From the NCBI GenBank assembly GCA_016930695.1, contig JAFGGD010000023.1, positions 1-64,000 of the forward strand: a stretch of 64,000 bases of DNA, written 5' to 3'. The notes below the pieces were generated by a model, which did not search any database, had not been told where the DNA came from, and saw only the letters and a list, made by a program, of their open reading frames with translations. This DNA is from Candidatus Eisenbacteria bacterium. Lineage in GTDB: Bacteria > Orphanbacterota > Orphanbacteria > Orphanbacterales > Orphanbacteraceae. The position numbers and the translations under genes were made by a program. This document shows positions 53,029 through 62,440 of the stretch, piece by piece (positions within the stretch are counted from its first letter, which is position 1; the number at the start of each line of letters is the position of its first letter).

Positions 53029-55140
53029 GTGGCAACAGCATCACTGGACGGATTGTTCCGGCCGAAATCGGTCGCGATCATCGGTGCGTCGAGCAAGCCG
53101 GGGAAGATCGGCTACGCGGTGGTCAAGAACCTGATCGACGCGAAATACGAGGGGCGAATCTACCCGATCAACCCGAAGGCGGACGAGATCCTCGGCATCA
53201 AGGTGTACCCGAGCCTGGCGGACGTGCCGGGCGAAGTCGACGCAGCCGCCATCACCGTCCCCGCCGTCATGGTTCCGCAGGCGGTGGAGGACTGCGGCAA
53301 GAAGGGCGTGAAGGGTCTCATCATCATCGCCTCCGGCTTCAGCGAGGTGGGCGAGAGGGACCTGGAGAACCGGCTCGTCGAGATCGCCCGCTCCTACGGG
53401 ATGCGCATCCTCGGCCCGAATATCGTGGGCACCCTCTCCAACTCGGACAAGCTCAACGCCTCCTTCGCCCCCTTCCTGCCGCTCCCCGGCAAGGCCTCGT
53501 TGGTCTCCCAAAGCGGCGCGCTCCTGATCGCCATCGACGCCGCCACATTCACCCGGCGCGTCGGTTTCGACAAGCTCATCTCCATCGGCAACATGTCCGA
53601 CGTGAACTTCGCCGACGCGGTGGAGTGGTTGAGCCACGACGAGAACACGGGCTGCATTACCCTCTATATCGAAGGTTTCAAGGACGGCCGGCGATTCATC
53701 GAGGTCGCCCGTAAATCCGAGAAGCCGATCGTGGCGCTGAAGGCGGGCGACTCGGAGCACGGCGCCGCGGCGGCCGCCTCCCACACCGGTTCGCTTGCGG
53801 GCGCGGCGAAGGTGTACGGCGCCGCCTTCGACCAGGCCGGCGTCGTGACGGCGCGCCACCTGGACAACCTCTTCGATCTCTCCCTCGCCTTCTCCATGCA
53901 ACCGCCGATGAAGGGGGACAATCTCCTCATCATCACCAACGGCGGCGGCGTGGGCGTGCTCGCCACCGACGCGGCGGAGCGTTTCGGCCTGCCGCTGAAG
54001 TTCGCCCCCGAGGAGGCGCAAAAAGAACTCAAGAAGCACATGCCCGAATTCGGCTCCGCTAAGAACCCGGTGGACCTGACCGGCATGGCCGGCCTCGACT
54101 GGTATGAAGATTCGGTCCGCTACGCCATCGCCCATCCCTGGGTGAACGGCCTGGTGGTGCTTTACTGCGAGACCGCCATCACCGATCCCCTGGAGATCGC
54201 GAAGGGGATCAAGAAGGCCATCGACGCCTCGGGCGTGAAGGACAAACCGGTGACCGTCAGTTTCGTCGGCGGCGAGGAAAGCGCCAAGGCCATGCGGTGG
54301 TTGCTGGAGCAGGGTGTCCCCGCCTACGGCGCCCCGGACATCGCCGTGGACGCCATGGCGGCGCTCAATCGTTACACCAAGATGCACGCCAAGAAACGGG
54401 AAGAGGTCCCCGTCGTCGAATCCGGGAAACGGGACGAGGCGCTCAAGATCATCGCCGGCGCCCGCGCCGACGGCCGCGGCGTTCTCACCGAGGTAGAGGC
54501 CAAGACGGTCTTCGACCTGTACGGCCTTCCGATCACGCAAACCCGGCTCGCCAAAAACGAGGACGAAGCGGCGAAGACCGCCGCCGCGATCGGTTTCCCG
54601 ATCGTGATGAAGATCGTCTCCCCCGACATCCTCCACAAATCGGACGCCGGCGGCGTCAAGGTGGGGATCGAGGACGAGGCGGGAATCCGCGAGGCCTACC
54701 GGACGATCCTGTCGAACGCCAAGGCCTACAAGGCGGACGCGGACATCCACGGCGTGGTGATCCAGGAGATGGCGCCCCATGGGACCGAGGTGATTCTGGG
54801 ATCGGTGAACGATCCCACATTCGGACCCACCATGATGTTCGGTCTCGGCGGAATCTTCGTGGAAGTGCTCAAGGACGTCACCTTCCGGGTGACGCCGGTG
54901 AGCCGAACGGAAGCGACGAACATGATCGGCGAGATCCGCGGCGCTCCGATCCTGGCCGGCGCCCGGGGCGAGGCTCCTCGGGACCGGGCGGCGCTGGCGG
55001 ACACGATCTGTCGCTACTCCAACATGGTTCTCGACCTGGCCGACGAGATCAGCGAGTCCGACGCGAACCCGGTTCTGGTCTACGAAGAGGGGAACGGCCT
55101 CAAGGTCGTTGACGCCCGAATCATTCTGAAGAAGAAATAG
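53029..55140 (+). CDS. ADP-forming acyl-CoA synthetase (fused alpha-beta)
   Basis: 703 residues from GTG 53029 with AGGAG eight bases upstream. The alpha part has VAIIGASSKPGKIG, IYPINPKADEILG, LVSQSGALL and the phosphorylated histidine region ASHTGSLAG (His252). The beta part has an ATP-grasp fold (FPIVMKIVSPDILHKSDAGGVKVG; DEISESDANPVLVYEE). It makes acetate (or another acid) and ATP from acyl-CoA, ADP and phosphate. Placed after an amine dehydrogenase, it may complete a catabolic route. Confidence 0.92.
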   Translation: MATASLDGLFRPKSVAIIGASSKPGKIGYAVVKNLIDAKYEGRIYPINPKADEILGIKVYPSLADVPGEVDAAAITVPAVMVPQAVEDCGKKGVKGLIIIASGFSEVGERDLENRLVEIARSYGMRILGPNIVGTLSNSDKLNASFAPFLPLPGKASLVSQSGALLIAIDAATFTRRVGFDKLISIGNMSDVNFADAVEWLSHDENTGCITLYIEGFKDGRRFIEVARKSEKPIVALKAGDSEHGAAAAASHTGSLAGAAKVYGAAFDQAGVVTARHLDNLFDLSLAFSMQPPMKGDNLLIITNGGGVGVLATDAAERFGLPLKFAPEEAQKELKKHMPEFGSAKNPVDLTGMAGLDWYEDSVRYAIAHPWVNGLVVLYCETAITDPLEIAKGIKKAIDASGVKDKPVTVSFVGGEESAKAMRWLLEQGVPAYGAPDIAVDAMAALNRYTKMHAKKREEVPVVESGKRDEALKIIAGARADGRGVLTEVEAKTVFDLYGLPITQTRLAKNEDEAAKTAAAIGFPIVMKIVSPDILHKSDAGGVKVGIEDEAGIREAYRTILSNAKAYKADADIHGVVIQEMAPHGTEVILGSVNDPTFGPTMMFGLGGIFVEVLKDVTFRVTPVSRTEATNMIGEIRGAPILAGARGEAPRDRAALADTICRYSNMVLDLADEISESDANPVLVYEEGNGLKVVDARIILKKK

Positions 55141-55163
55141 CCGGGAAGATCATCGAAGGAACG

Positions 55164-55197
55164 GGGCGGTTTCCGGAAACGGAGACCGCCCTTTTTT
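55164..55197 (+). terminator. intrinsic terminator after the acyl-CoA synthetase
   Basis: GGGCGGT-T-TCCG, GAAA loop, CGGA-G-ACCGCCC, then six T. It lies between convergent genes and could work in both directions. Confidence 0.85.
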
Positions 55198-56111
55198 CAT
55201 TTCCCCGCCTCGCCGTGCAGACAGCCGAGCATTCCCTGAATCGTGTGCCCGGCGTAGAGCCTCTCCCGCCCCTGGATGTCTTCGTCCAGCGCCGGAAAAT
55301 TGGCGTAAAGAGGGTCCTCCTCCAAAAGGCGGAAGTGCGCCCGCTCTTCCAGGTTCTCCTCGGAAACCGCGGCCAGCTCCGCCACCACCGACGTCCACCA
55401 ACGGAGCTGCTCGCGCCCCGCCTCGAGCAACTCCGCCGCTTCCCCCCTCTCTCCGTAGTGGGCGAACAGGATCCTCTCCGGCGCGGGATCGAGGGCGAGA
55501 AGCGAGTCGATGGAGGCGACCGCCTGGTCGAGGAAGAAACGGGGAGGTGTGGCGGGCCGCAGATAGACCTGGTCGTCCCGTCGGCCCGGGAGGGGACAAT
55601 GGGTCCCGATCGCCTCGCCGACGAGAAGCGCGTCTCCGCAAACGAAGGAGACGTGGTGCGGCGCGTGCCCCGGAGTCGGCATCACCCGGACGCCCAAGCG
55701 CTCCACCGCCGCCTCGTCGATCAGGTTCGCCTCCGGAACGGGCGACGGCGCGCCGTACACGCCGGCCACGCGGCCGAGCACGGCCCGCGAACCTTTCCAG
55801 AGCCGGGCGGGATCGACGAGGTGCCGGCGCCCCGACTCATGGCAGTACACGCGCGCCTCGGGGAAGGAGCGGAGCAGGTGCCCCGTCCCGCCGGCGTGGT
55901 CGATGTGGATGTGGGTGAGGAGCACCGCGTCGAGCCGGCGGACCCCCTCCGCGCGCAGTTCCTCGACGAGCTTTTCCGCGCTCGACGCCGGGCCGGGGTC
56001 GACCAGAAAAACCAGATCCGGCGTCCGGTAGAGCCAGCAGCCGAGAAACAGGCGGTGTCCCTCCAGCTCTTCCTGGTCCAGGTCGATGAGCGTGAATTCC
56101 GGCCGATTCAT
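55197..56111 (-). CDS. metallo-beta-lactamase-fold hydrolase
   Basis: 304 residues. THIHIDHAGG carries the HxHxDH zinc ligands; GHAPHH supplies the next His, and LFAHYGERG the last. Glyoxalase II-like or lactonase-like; the substrate is unknown. The start is MNRPEF (56111), preceded by AAGGGGG; an ATG three bases upstream is possible. Confidence 0.78.
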   Translation of the reverse strand: MNRPEFTLIDLDQEELEGHRLFLGCWLYRTPDLVFLVDPGPASSAEKLVEELRAEGVRRLDAVLLTHIHIDHAGGTGHLLRSFPEARVYCHESGRRHLVDPARLWKGSRAVLGRVAGVYGAPSPVPEANLIDEAAVERLGVRVMPTPGHAPHHVSFVCGDALLVGEAIGTHCPLPGRRDDQVYLRPATPPRFFLDQAVASIDSLLALDPAPERILFAHYGERGEAAELLEAGREQLRWWTSVVAELAAVSEENLEERAHFRLLEEDPLYANFPALDEDIQGRERLYAGHTIQGMLGCLHGEAGK

Positions 56112-56200
56112 CATTCCCCCTTCCGCGGCGGATCCGCCCCGCCCCCCCGCCTCGGTTCGATCCCGCGGCGCGCCCGAGGGATTCGCGCCCCTCTCCCGCG

Positions 56201-57274
56201 CTACGTCTCCGACCTCTCCCGGTGACCGAGTTCGTCCCGGAAAGCGCGACCGTAGATCTCCCATATCGTCACGAAAAGGGCGGTCAGGATCGGCCCGATG
56301 ATAAATCCGAGCACGCCGAAGAAGAGCAGGCCGCCCACGGTTCCCAGGAAGATGAGCAGGTCGTGCATCTGCGTGTCCCTGCCGACCACCCGCGGGCGGA
56401 GCAGGTTGTCCGCGCTGCCGACCACGAGACCGCAAAAGAGAATCAGAAAGATCCCCGATCCGATCCGGTCCGTGGCGATCAGGATCAGCGCCGCCGGCAG
56501 CCAGACCAGCGCCGTGCCGACTCCGGGAATGACGGAGAGGAAGGTCATCACCGTTCCCCAGAAAACGGGGCCGTCGATGCCGGCGATCCAGAAGGCGACG
56601 CCGGCGAGGATCCCCTGGACCAAACCGATCAGAAGCGTCCCCTTCAGCGTCGCCCGGGTGACGCTCACGAACTTCTCCGTCATCCGCCTCTCGTCGCAAT
56701 CGTCGAGCGGCAGGTAGTACAGGATCCTGTCCAGCAGACGGCCGCCGTCGACGAGAAAGAAAAACATGGCGTAGAGCATAATGAAAAACTGAAAGAGGAA
56801 GGAGACCGTCCCCCGTGTCGCGGCGGAAAGGCTGTTGAAGAGAAACTGGCCCGCGCCGCCGACGAGCGCCGCCGCGCGTTGCAAAATCTCGCCGCGGTAG
56901 GGGACGAGTCGTTGCAACACCGGCACGCGCTCCAGATAACGGAGGAGGAGCCCCGGCTCCTCGAAGCGGGCGCCGATCCAGGGGCTCACCTCCTCGCTCA
57001 CCTGAATCGCCTCGCCGGCCACCACGCCGAGAAGCCCGATCAGGGGGACCACCACCACCGCGACGAGCAGCGCCAGCGTGACCAGGCTCGCGGCGGTTCT
57101 CCTCCCCCGGAAGAGGGCGAGCAGCCGCCTGTAGAGCGGATGGGCGAGACCGCTGAAGATCGCGGCGAGGAGGAGCGTGAGCAGGAAGGAGCGGATCATG
57201 GCGAGGAAGGCCGCCGAGATCACCACGACGAGAAGGACTAAAAAGGCGCGACTGAAACGGATTCGATCGACCAT
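56201..57274 (-). CDS. AI-2E family / PerM-like membrane permease
   Basis: 357 residues, about eight hydrophobic segments. Family marks: AIFSGLAHPLYRRL, VFWGTVMTFLSVIPGVGTALVW, NLLRPRVVGRDTQMHDLLIFLGTVGGLLFFGVLGFIIGPIL. Members have been linked to autoinducer-2 export or to Na+(Li+)/H+ antiport. No ribosome site is visible right before the ATG. It lies downstream of a promoter-leader-terminator block (57312-57493) that may control it. Confidence 0.85.
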   Translation of the reverse strand: MVDRIRFSRAFLVLLVVVISAAFLAMIRSFLLTLLLAAIFSGLAHPLYRRLLALFRGRRTAASLVTLALLVAVVVVPLIGLLGVVAGEAIQVSEEVSPWIGARFEEPGLLLRYLERVPVLQRLVPYRGEILQRAAALVGGAGQFLFNSLSAATRGTVSFLFQFFIMLYAMFFFLVDGGRLLDRILYYLPLDDCDERRMTEKFVSVTRATLKGTLLIGLVQGILAGVAFWIAGIDGPVFWGTVMTFLSVIPGVGTALVWLPAALILIATDRIGSGIFLILFCGLVVGSADNLLRPRVVGRDTQMHDLLIFLGTVGGLLFFGVLGFIIGPILTALFVTIWEIYGRAFRDELGHRERSET

Positions 57275-57311
57275 GGCCCGATGGTAACGGATCGCCGGGA
57301 GGGAGGGACAC

Positions 57312-57348
57312 GGAAAAACGAAAACCGCCGCACCCCGTAGGATGCGGC
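57312..57348 (-). terminator. intrinsic terminator inside the AI-2E leader
   Basis: On the minus strand CCGCCGCA (57348-57341) pairs with TGCGGCGG (57330-57323) around a ten-base loop, followed by TTTTCGTTTTT. Confidence 0.85.
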
Positions 57349-57458
57349 GGCTATGAAAACTCGACCGCCTCGGGGCGCCCGGCCGAAACCGGGCAGGATG
57401 CCGTTCTCGCTGCGCAACTCCCCCTCGGGGCCGAGATCAGGGCGATCTCCGATCGCCG
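57312..57458 (-). ncRNA. candidate structured leader RNA or small RNA
   Basis: A transcript starting about seven bases after the -10 box would be about 145 nt long and end at the terminator. It folds into GGCGAT-CGGAG-ATCGCC near its 5' end, a GCCCGG-TTTCGG-CCGGGC hairpin in the middle, and the terminator stem. A second pairing, GGCGGT with GCCGCC across TCGAG-TTTTC-ATA, would use the terminator's 5' arm and act as antiterminator. It matches no riboswitch class known to me. Confidence 0.5.
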
Positions 57459-57464
57459 AACGGA

Positions 57465-57493
57465 ATTATAGTGCATTCGGCGGCCTTTTTCAA
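57465..57493 (-). promoter_or_regulatory. near-consensus promoter for the leader RNA / AI-2E gene
   Basis: On the minus strand TTGAAA (57493-57488, 5 of 6), a 17-base spacer and a perfect TATAAT (57470-57465). It is the best promoter seen in this window. Confidence 0.75.
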
Positions 57494-57525
57494 CCCTCTT
57501 GCCGTATCGCGGCGACCGCCCCGGC

Positions 57526-59619
57526 TCAGCCGAGGTGCTTCATCAACCAGCCGACGACCTCCTCATACCACACCTCGGCGTTCGCCGGCTGCTGGACCCA
57601 GTGTCCTTCGTCGGGGAAGCAGAGGAACCGAGAGGGAACGCCCATCACCTGCAGGGCGGTGAAGAGAGAGAGCCCTTCCGAAAGGGGACAGCGGAAATCC
57701 TGCTCGCCGTGCACGACCAGCGTGGGCGTCTTGTAATTTTTTACGTGTAAATGGGGACTGTACTTCAGGAATCCGCGCCGGTTTTCGTGGGGCATGCCGC
57801 CGTGCTCGTGCTCCTCGAACCAAAGCTCCTCGGTGCTGTAGGCCATCGTCTCGGCATGAAAGATCCCGTCATGGCAGACCAGCGCCCGGAAACGGTCGGT
57901 TCGTCCGAGGATCCAGTTGACCATGAACCCTCCGAAGCTCGCCCCCGCCGCGGCCACCCGCTTTCGGTCCAGGAAGGAATGAGCGGCGAGCAGATGGTCG
58001 ACGCCGAGAAGGATGTCCTTGTAGCAGCGCCCCCCCCAATCGCCCGAGATCTGGTCGGTCAGCTTCTTCCCGTAGCCGGTGGAACCCCTCGGGTTCAGGA
58101 AGGCGACCGCCGCGCCGCGGGCGGCGAACATCTGCGAATTCCACCGGTAATGGAAATGGTCCATGAAGGCGCCCTGCGGGCCGCCGTGGATGAGCAGAAC
58201 GAGCGGGACCTTCTTCCCCGGCTTCGGGTGGGGCGGCCGGATCAGGAAACCGTGAATCGGCGTCCCGCCGTCCCCGGCGTACCAGAACTCCTCCGCCTCG
58301 TTCATCTCCACGCGCGCGAGCGCGTCGCCGAAGCGGGTGAGGCGCTCCGCGGTCGCGCCGGCGTCCTCCGGGATCTCCTCCGGCGCCGGCCCGGGCGCCA
58401 GATGGGGCTTGATCCCCGCGCCGGGCGTGAGGAGCCAGAAATCGGCGGGGGTTGCGGTCGTCTCGCGGGTGACGATCACCGCGCTCCGCCCCGGCACGGT
58501 CCGGAAGGACCCATTGTACGTTCCGAAGGTGAGCTGGCGGATCCGCCCGGAGGAGAGATCGAGTCTGTAGAGCGTGATCCGGCCGCGGTCCTGGGCTTGG
58601 AAGAGGAGGCCGCCGCCCGGGATCGTCTCGAACCCGTCCGGGCTCCTGTCGAAGCGGTCGAGCCAGACGCGGGTTTCGCCGCTCTTCCTGTCGTACGCCT
58701 TGATCCGAAACTTGTCCGCCTCGTAACCGGGGACGCTCATGCCGAGGTACAAGAGGAGCGAGCCGTCGGCGGCGTATCGCGGATGGCAATCGCAGGCCTT
58801 CGAATCGGAGAGGAGCCTCGCCTTCCCGACGGCGCGGATTCCCTTCACCGTTTGGGCGAAAACGCAGTTATTCGTGGAGCGGGCCGGCACGGGATCCGGA
58901 TTCATCACATAGGCGATCTCGTTCCCGTCCGGGCTCCAGTCGATGTCTCGCTCGGAGCCGAGCGAGATCGGCGGCGCGTCCGCGTCGACGGGAGTGAGGT
59001 CCGTCATCTTCCCCGTCACGGTGTCGATCACGACCACGTGGTTGCGACGGCGGTCGCGCCAGGTGTCCCAGTGCCGAAACAAAAGCTCGTCGGCGACCCG
59101 CGCGGAGGACTTTTCGTTCTTGAGGCCGAAGACGCGGGCCCGGGAAGGCCCCTCGGCCGGGTCGATCTTCTCCCCCTTTCCGGGCTTCCAATCCGGCGAG
59201 ACCACCACCCGCCGCGCGAAGGCGACGCGCCTCGAGTCCGGCGCCCAGACAGGCTGGGACGCGCCCCCATAACCGCTTGTCACGCAACGCGCTTCACCGC
59301 CGTCCGCCGGCATGACCCAGAGCTGGCGTCCTTTCTCCTTGTCCCGGTCGCTGACGAAAGCGAGGCGGAGCCCGTCCGGCGACCAGGCGGGCTGTCCGTG
59401 GTTCCCTGGGCCCGGGGTCAGCTCCCGCACTTCGCGGGTTTCCAGATCGAGCAGATGGATCGATTGGCGGGTCCGATTCTCCTTCGGATCGGGCCGGCTC
59501 ACCGTAAAGGCGAGACGGAGCCCGTCCGGGGAAACGGCGGGCTGGGAAACGCGTCCCACCGCCATCATGTCCGCGAAGGTAATCGGCTTTTTCCGGGATC
59601 GAGTCGTCCTCGTCGCCAT
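57526..59619 (-). CDS. S9 prolyl-oligopeptidase-family peptidase
   Basis: 697 residues; start MATRTTRS with GGAGG seven bases upstream. A seven-bladed WD40/TolB-like propeller (AVSPDGLRLAFTVS, PAWSPDGLRLAFVSDRD, PVWAPDSRRVAFAR) covers about 1-430. The alpha/beta-hydrolase part carries the nucleophile Ser561 in GASFGGF, the Asp in HGEQDFRCP and the His in DEGHW. Acylaminoacyl-peptidase-like. No signal peptide is seen, so probably cytoplasmic. Confidence 0.88.
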   Translation of the reverse strand: MATRTTRSRKKPITFADMMAVGRVSQPAVSPDGLRLAFTVSRPDPKENRTRQSIHLLDLETREVRELTPGPGNHGQPAWSPDGLRLAFVSDRDKEKGRQLWVMPADGGEARCVTSGYGGASQPVWAPDSRRVAFARRVVVSPDWKPGKGEKIDPAEGPSRARVFGLKNEKSSARVADELLFRHWDTWRDRRRNHVVVIDTVTGKMTDLTPVDADAPPISLGSERDIDWSPDGNEIAYVMNPDPVPARSTNNCVFAQTVKGIRAVGKARLLSDSKACDCHPRYAADGSLLLYLGMSVPGYEADKFRIKAYDRKSGETRVWLDRFDRSPDGFETIPGGGLLFQAQDRGRITLYRLDLSSGRIRQLTFGTYNGSFRTVPGRSAVIVTRETTATPADFWLLTPGAGIKPHLAPGPAPEEIPEDAGATAERLTRFGDALARVEMNEAEEFWYAGDGGTPIHGFLIRPPHPKPGKKVPLVLLIHGGPQGAFMDHFHYRWNSQMFAARGAAVAFLNPRGSTGYGKKLTDQISGDWGGRCYKDILLGVDHLLAAHSFLDRKRVAAAGASFGGFMVNWILGRTDRFRALVCHDGIFHAETMAYSTEELWFEEHEHGGMPHENRRGFLKYSPHLHVKNYKTPTLVVHGEQDFRCPLSEGLSLFTALQVMGVPSRFLCFPDEGHWVQQPANAEVWYEEVVGWLMKHLG

Positions 59620-59799
59620 TTTCATTCCTCCATTCCGGGGCTTCGACGCGTCCAATGTATCAGGAAAGGGACGCGACCTCCAGACGGACCGCGACGACGG
59701 CCGGGGCGGGTTTCCCCTGGATCGCCGCCCCCCCAGAGGTTACGATTCGTCCGGTTCCCTCGTATCTCCATTGGAGAGAACTCGATCCCGAGGAAAAGA

Positions 59800-62331
59800 A
59801 TGGAACAGGGTCCTTATCGCACTCTTATGGTGATCGTCTTCGCGACGGTGCTCGCCTACACCGGGGCGTTTCTCGCCCGGGAGTACACCAAGCTGGACCA
59901 TTTCGTTCACACCGGCGATATCTGGAGTTTTCTGATTCTCGACGACGAGCGGACCGCGATGTACACGGAGGTGGACCGGAACGACTTTCGTGCCCCGCCC
60001 TACCCGGCCGCCGGAGACTCCCTCGTCGCGATCGGCGGGCTCCCGGCGACGCGCACCAACTACTTCCGCTTCTTCAACACCGAAACGCCCCCGGGACGGG
60101 AGGTGCCGGTTCGTTTCAAACACGACGGACAGACCCTGGAGAACACCGTGGTGACACGCTCCATCCCGCGGGGACTGCAGGTGCGCATCATCAGCCTCTT
60201 CCTCCTCCGCGTGCTGATCACGGTGGCGTTGATCCTGGTCGGCTTCTGGGCGTTCCTCCGCCGTCCCGGCTCGGGCGCGGTCCGCGCACTCGCCCTCTTC
60301 TGTTACACCATGGCGCTCAACATGATCACGGACCGGAACATCCTGGCCGAGGCGTACGCCTCCTTCGAGCTCCCCAGACAGGACGCTCTTTTCGTCGGCT
60401 TCTCCCTTTTCGCGCTCTTCGCGCCCGCGTTCTGGCTCAAGCTACAGCTCCTCTTTCCGGAGACGAACCATTTCTACGAAAAACACCGCCTCCGGGCGAA
60501 CGCGCTCATCTTTCTCCCCGCCGTACTCTTCGCCGTCCTGATCCCCCTCTCCCGCTCCGGGCGCATCGGCCTCCCCATCCCCGGCGCGGTCCCGGTTTAC
60601 AACCTGCTCTTCATCGGTCTCGGGTACGCGCTGCTGATCCGGAATCACGTCCGCGCGGACAACTTCCTCGTCCGCCGGCAGACCCGCCTGGTGATCTGGG
60701 GCGCCGGCCCCGGCCTGCTCCTCTCCGTCGGGCGGGCGACGGCGAACCTGATCGACCCGAACCTGGAAGCGGGATGGGACACGGCGACCAACCTCTCGGT
60801 GCTGAACGCGAGCTATCTGCTCATCCTTCTCATCCCGATCGCCTTCGCTTGGGCCTTCGGCCGCTACCGGCTTCTCGAGGTGGAGGCCCGGGTCCGCCGG
60901 GGGACGCGTTTTCTCCTCGTGAACGCGCTCCTGCTGGCGGCGTTTCTCGGCATCGTGTATCTCTTCGGCGAGTTCCTTCTGAACGTGCTGAGCGTGGACG
61001 CCCGGGCGCCCACCCTCGTGGTGGGCCTCATGCTCGCCCTCGGTTACGTGCCGACGCAGCGCAAGCTGCGCCCCTTCCTGGAGAAACGCTTTTATCCGGA
61101 GAGGGTGCGGATGCGGGCGCTCCTCCGCGATTTCCTGCAGTCCGCCGAGAAGACCACCGACGCCGGCAATTTCTGGGAAGAGCTGGGGGAAAAGCTCACA
61201 CGCGGCCTGGGCGCCGAGAAGGTGCGCCCCGTGATCCGGCGCGAGAGGAATCTCTACCGCGTTTTGGAGGGGGATCGCTCCGAGCCCTTCCCGGACATGC
61301 CCGACCTTTTCGAGATGCTCCGCTCGTCGGACCATCCCGTCCTGATGGACGAGATGATCGCCAGCGAACGCATCGAGATCCGCGATGAACATCGCGAATG
61401 GTTCGCGGAGAACCGCGCCGCGGTGCTCGTTCCCCTGGCGACGCAGAGCGGGCTGACGGGCTTCCTCTATCTCGGCCCCAAGAGAAACGGCGAGGACTAC
61501 GCGCCGGAGGAGCTGGACCTGCTCCGTTCGCTCGCCGCGCAGATCGCGCTCGCCGCGGAGAACATCGAGCTGCTGGAGCAGAAAATCGAGAAGGAGAAGC
61601 TGGAGGAACAGCTCAGCCTGGCCCGCCGGATCCAAGAGGGGCTTCTTCCCCGCAACCTGCCGGAGACGCCCGGGTTGCACATCGCCGCGCGGATCCGTTT
61701 CTGCCTCAACGTGGCGGGCGATTATTACGACGTGATTTCCCTCTCCGGGGGACGCACCCTTCTCGCCATCGGCGACGTGGCCGGCAAGGGAGTGGGCGCG
61801 GCGCTCCTCATGTCCAACCTGCAGGCGTCGCTCCGCTCGATGAAAGACGTGGGGATCGGCTTGCCGGAGATCATGGCGCGGATCAACTCGTTGATCTACG
61901 AGAACACGCCCCCGGAACTCTTCATCACCCTATTCGTGGCGATTTTCGACCCCGCGCGGAGATCCCTCGTCTACGTGAACGCGGGACACAACTGTCCCGT
62001 ATTGGTGAGAAGCAGCGGTGGTGTGGAGCTCCTCTCCGAGGGAGGGCTCCTGATCGGCGTGATGCCCGAAGCCACCTATCGGGAGGAGAGGATCGACCTC
62101 GCCGAGGGGGACCGGCTCGTCATGTTCACCGACGGCGCGAGTGAGGCGACCAACTCGCGGGACGAGGAGTTCGGCGAGGAACGGATCGCCCGGCTCGTGA
62201 CGGAGAATCTCGCGCTCCCGCCCGTGCAGATCCTCGAGATGCTGGAGCGGGAGGTGCTTCTGCACCGCGGCGGCGAGGGCGCGCTCGCGGACGACTTCAC
62301 CCTCGTCGCGGCCGCTCCCCGCGCCGCCTGA
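59800..62331 (+). CDS. PDZ-7TM-GAF-SpoIIE serine phosphatase
   Basis: 843 residues with GAGGA six bases before the ATG. An N-terminal membrane helix, a periplasmic PDZ-like domain (about 65-125: AGDSLVAIGGLPATRTNYFRF), about seven membrane helices (130-430), a GAF domain (about 460-600), a coiled coil (IEKEKLEEQLSLARRIQEGLLP) and a C-terminal PP2C domain with AGDYYDVISLSGG, IGDVAGKGVGAALLM and FTDGASEATN. Such proteins dephosphorylate anti-sigma-antagonists or other Ser/Thr targets. Confidence 0.85.
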   Translation: MEQGPYRTLMVIVFATVLAYTGAFLAREYTKLDHFVHTGDIWSFLILDDERTAMYTEVDRNDFRAPPYPAAGDSLVAIGGLPATRTNYFRFFNTETPPGREVPVRFKHDGQTLENTVVTRSIPRGLQVRIISLFLLRVLITVALILVGFWAFLRRPGSGAVRALALFCYTMALNMITDRNILAEAYASFELPRQDALFVGFSLFALFAPAFWLKLQLLFPETNHFYEKHRLRANALIFLPAVLFAVLIPLSRSGRIGLPIPGAVPVYNLLFIGLGYALLIRNHVRADNFLVRRQTRLVIWGAGPGLLLSVGRATANLIDPNLEAGWDTATNLSVLNASYLLILLIPIAFAWAFGRYRLLEVEARVRRGTRFLLVNALLLAAFLGIVYLFGEFLLNVLSVDARAPTLVVGLMLALGYVPTQRKLRPFLEKRFYPERVRMRALLRDFLQSAEKTTDAGNFWEELGEKLTRGLGAEKVRPVIRRERNLYRVLEGDRSEPFPDMPDLFEMLRSSDHPVLMDEMIASERIEIRDEHREWFAENRAAVLVPLATQSGLTGFLYLGPKRNGEDYAPEELDLLRSLAAQIALAAENIELLEQKIEKEKLEEQLSLARRIQEGLLPRNLPETPGLHIAARIRFCLNVAGDYYDVISLSGGRTLLAIGDVAGKGVGAALLMSNLQASLRSMKDVGIGLPEIMARINSLIYENTPPELFITLFVAIFDPARRSLVYVNAGHNCPVLVRSSGGVELLSEGGLLIGVMPEATYREERIDLAEGDRLVMFTDGASEATNSRDEEFGEERIARLVTENLALPPVQILEMLEREVLLHRGGEGALADDFTLVAAAPRAA

Positions 62332-62440
62332 TTGCCCGCCGTGCTCCGGCCGCCCCATTCCCCTGTTGACAGAAACGGAGCGATACGGTTCGTTTAGGGA
62401 GGCCGTTGCGGAGCGACGCACCCGGCGGGGAGAGGGAGTG

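Noticed and set aside
62366-62371. TTGACA ahead of the MscS-like gene, also readable as a TTG start
   Set aside because: No acceptable -10 box follows, and the coding sequence from that TTG is not membrane-like.
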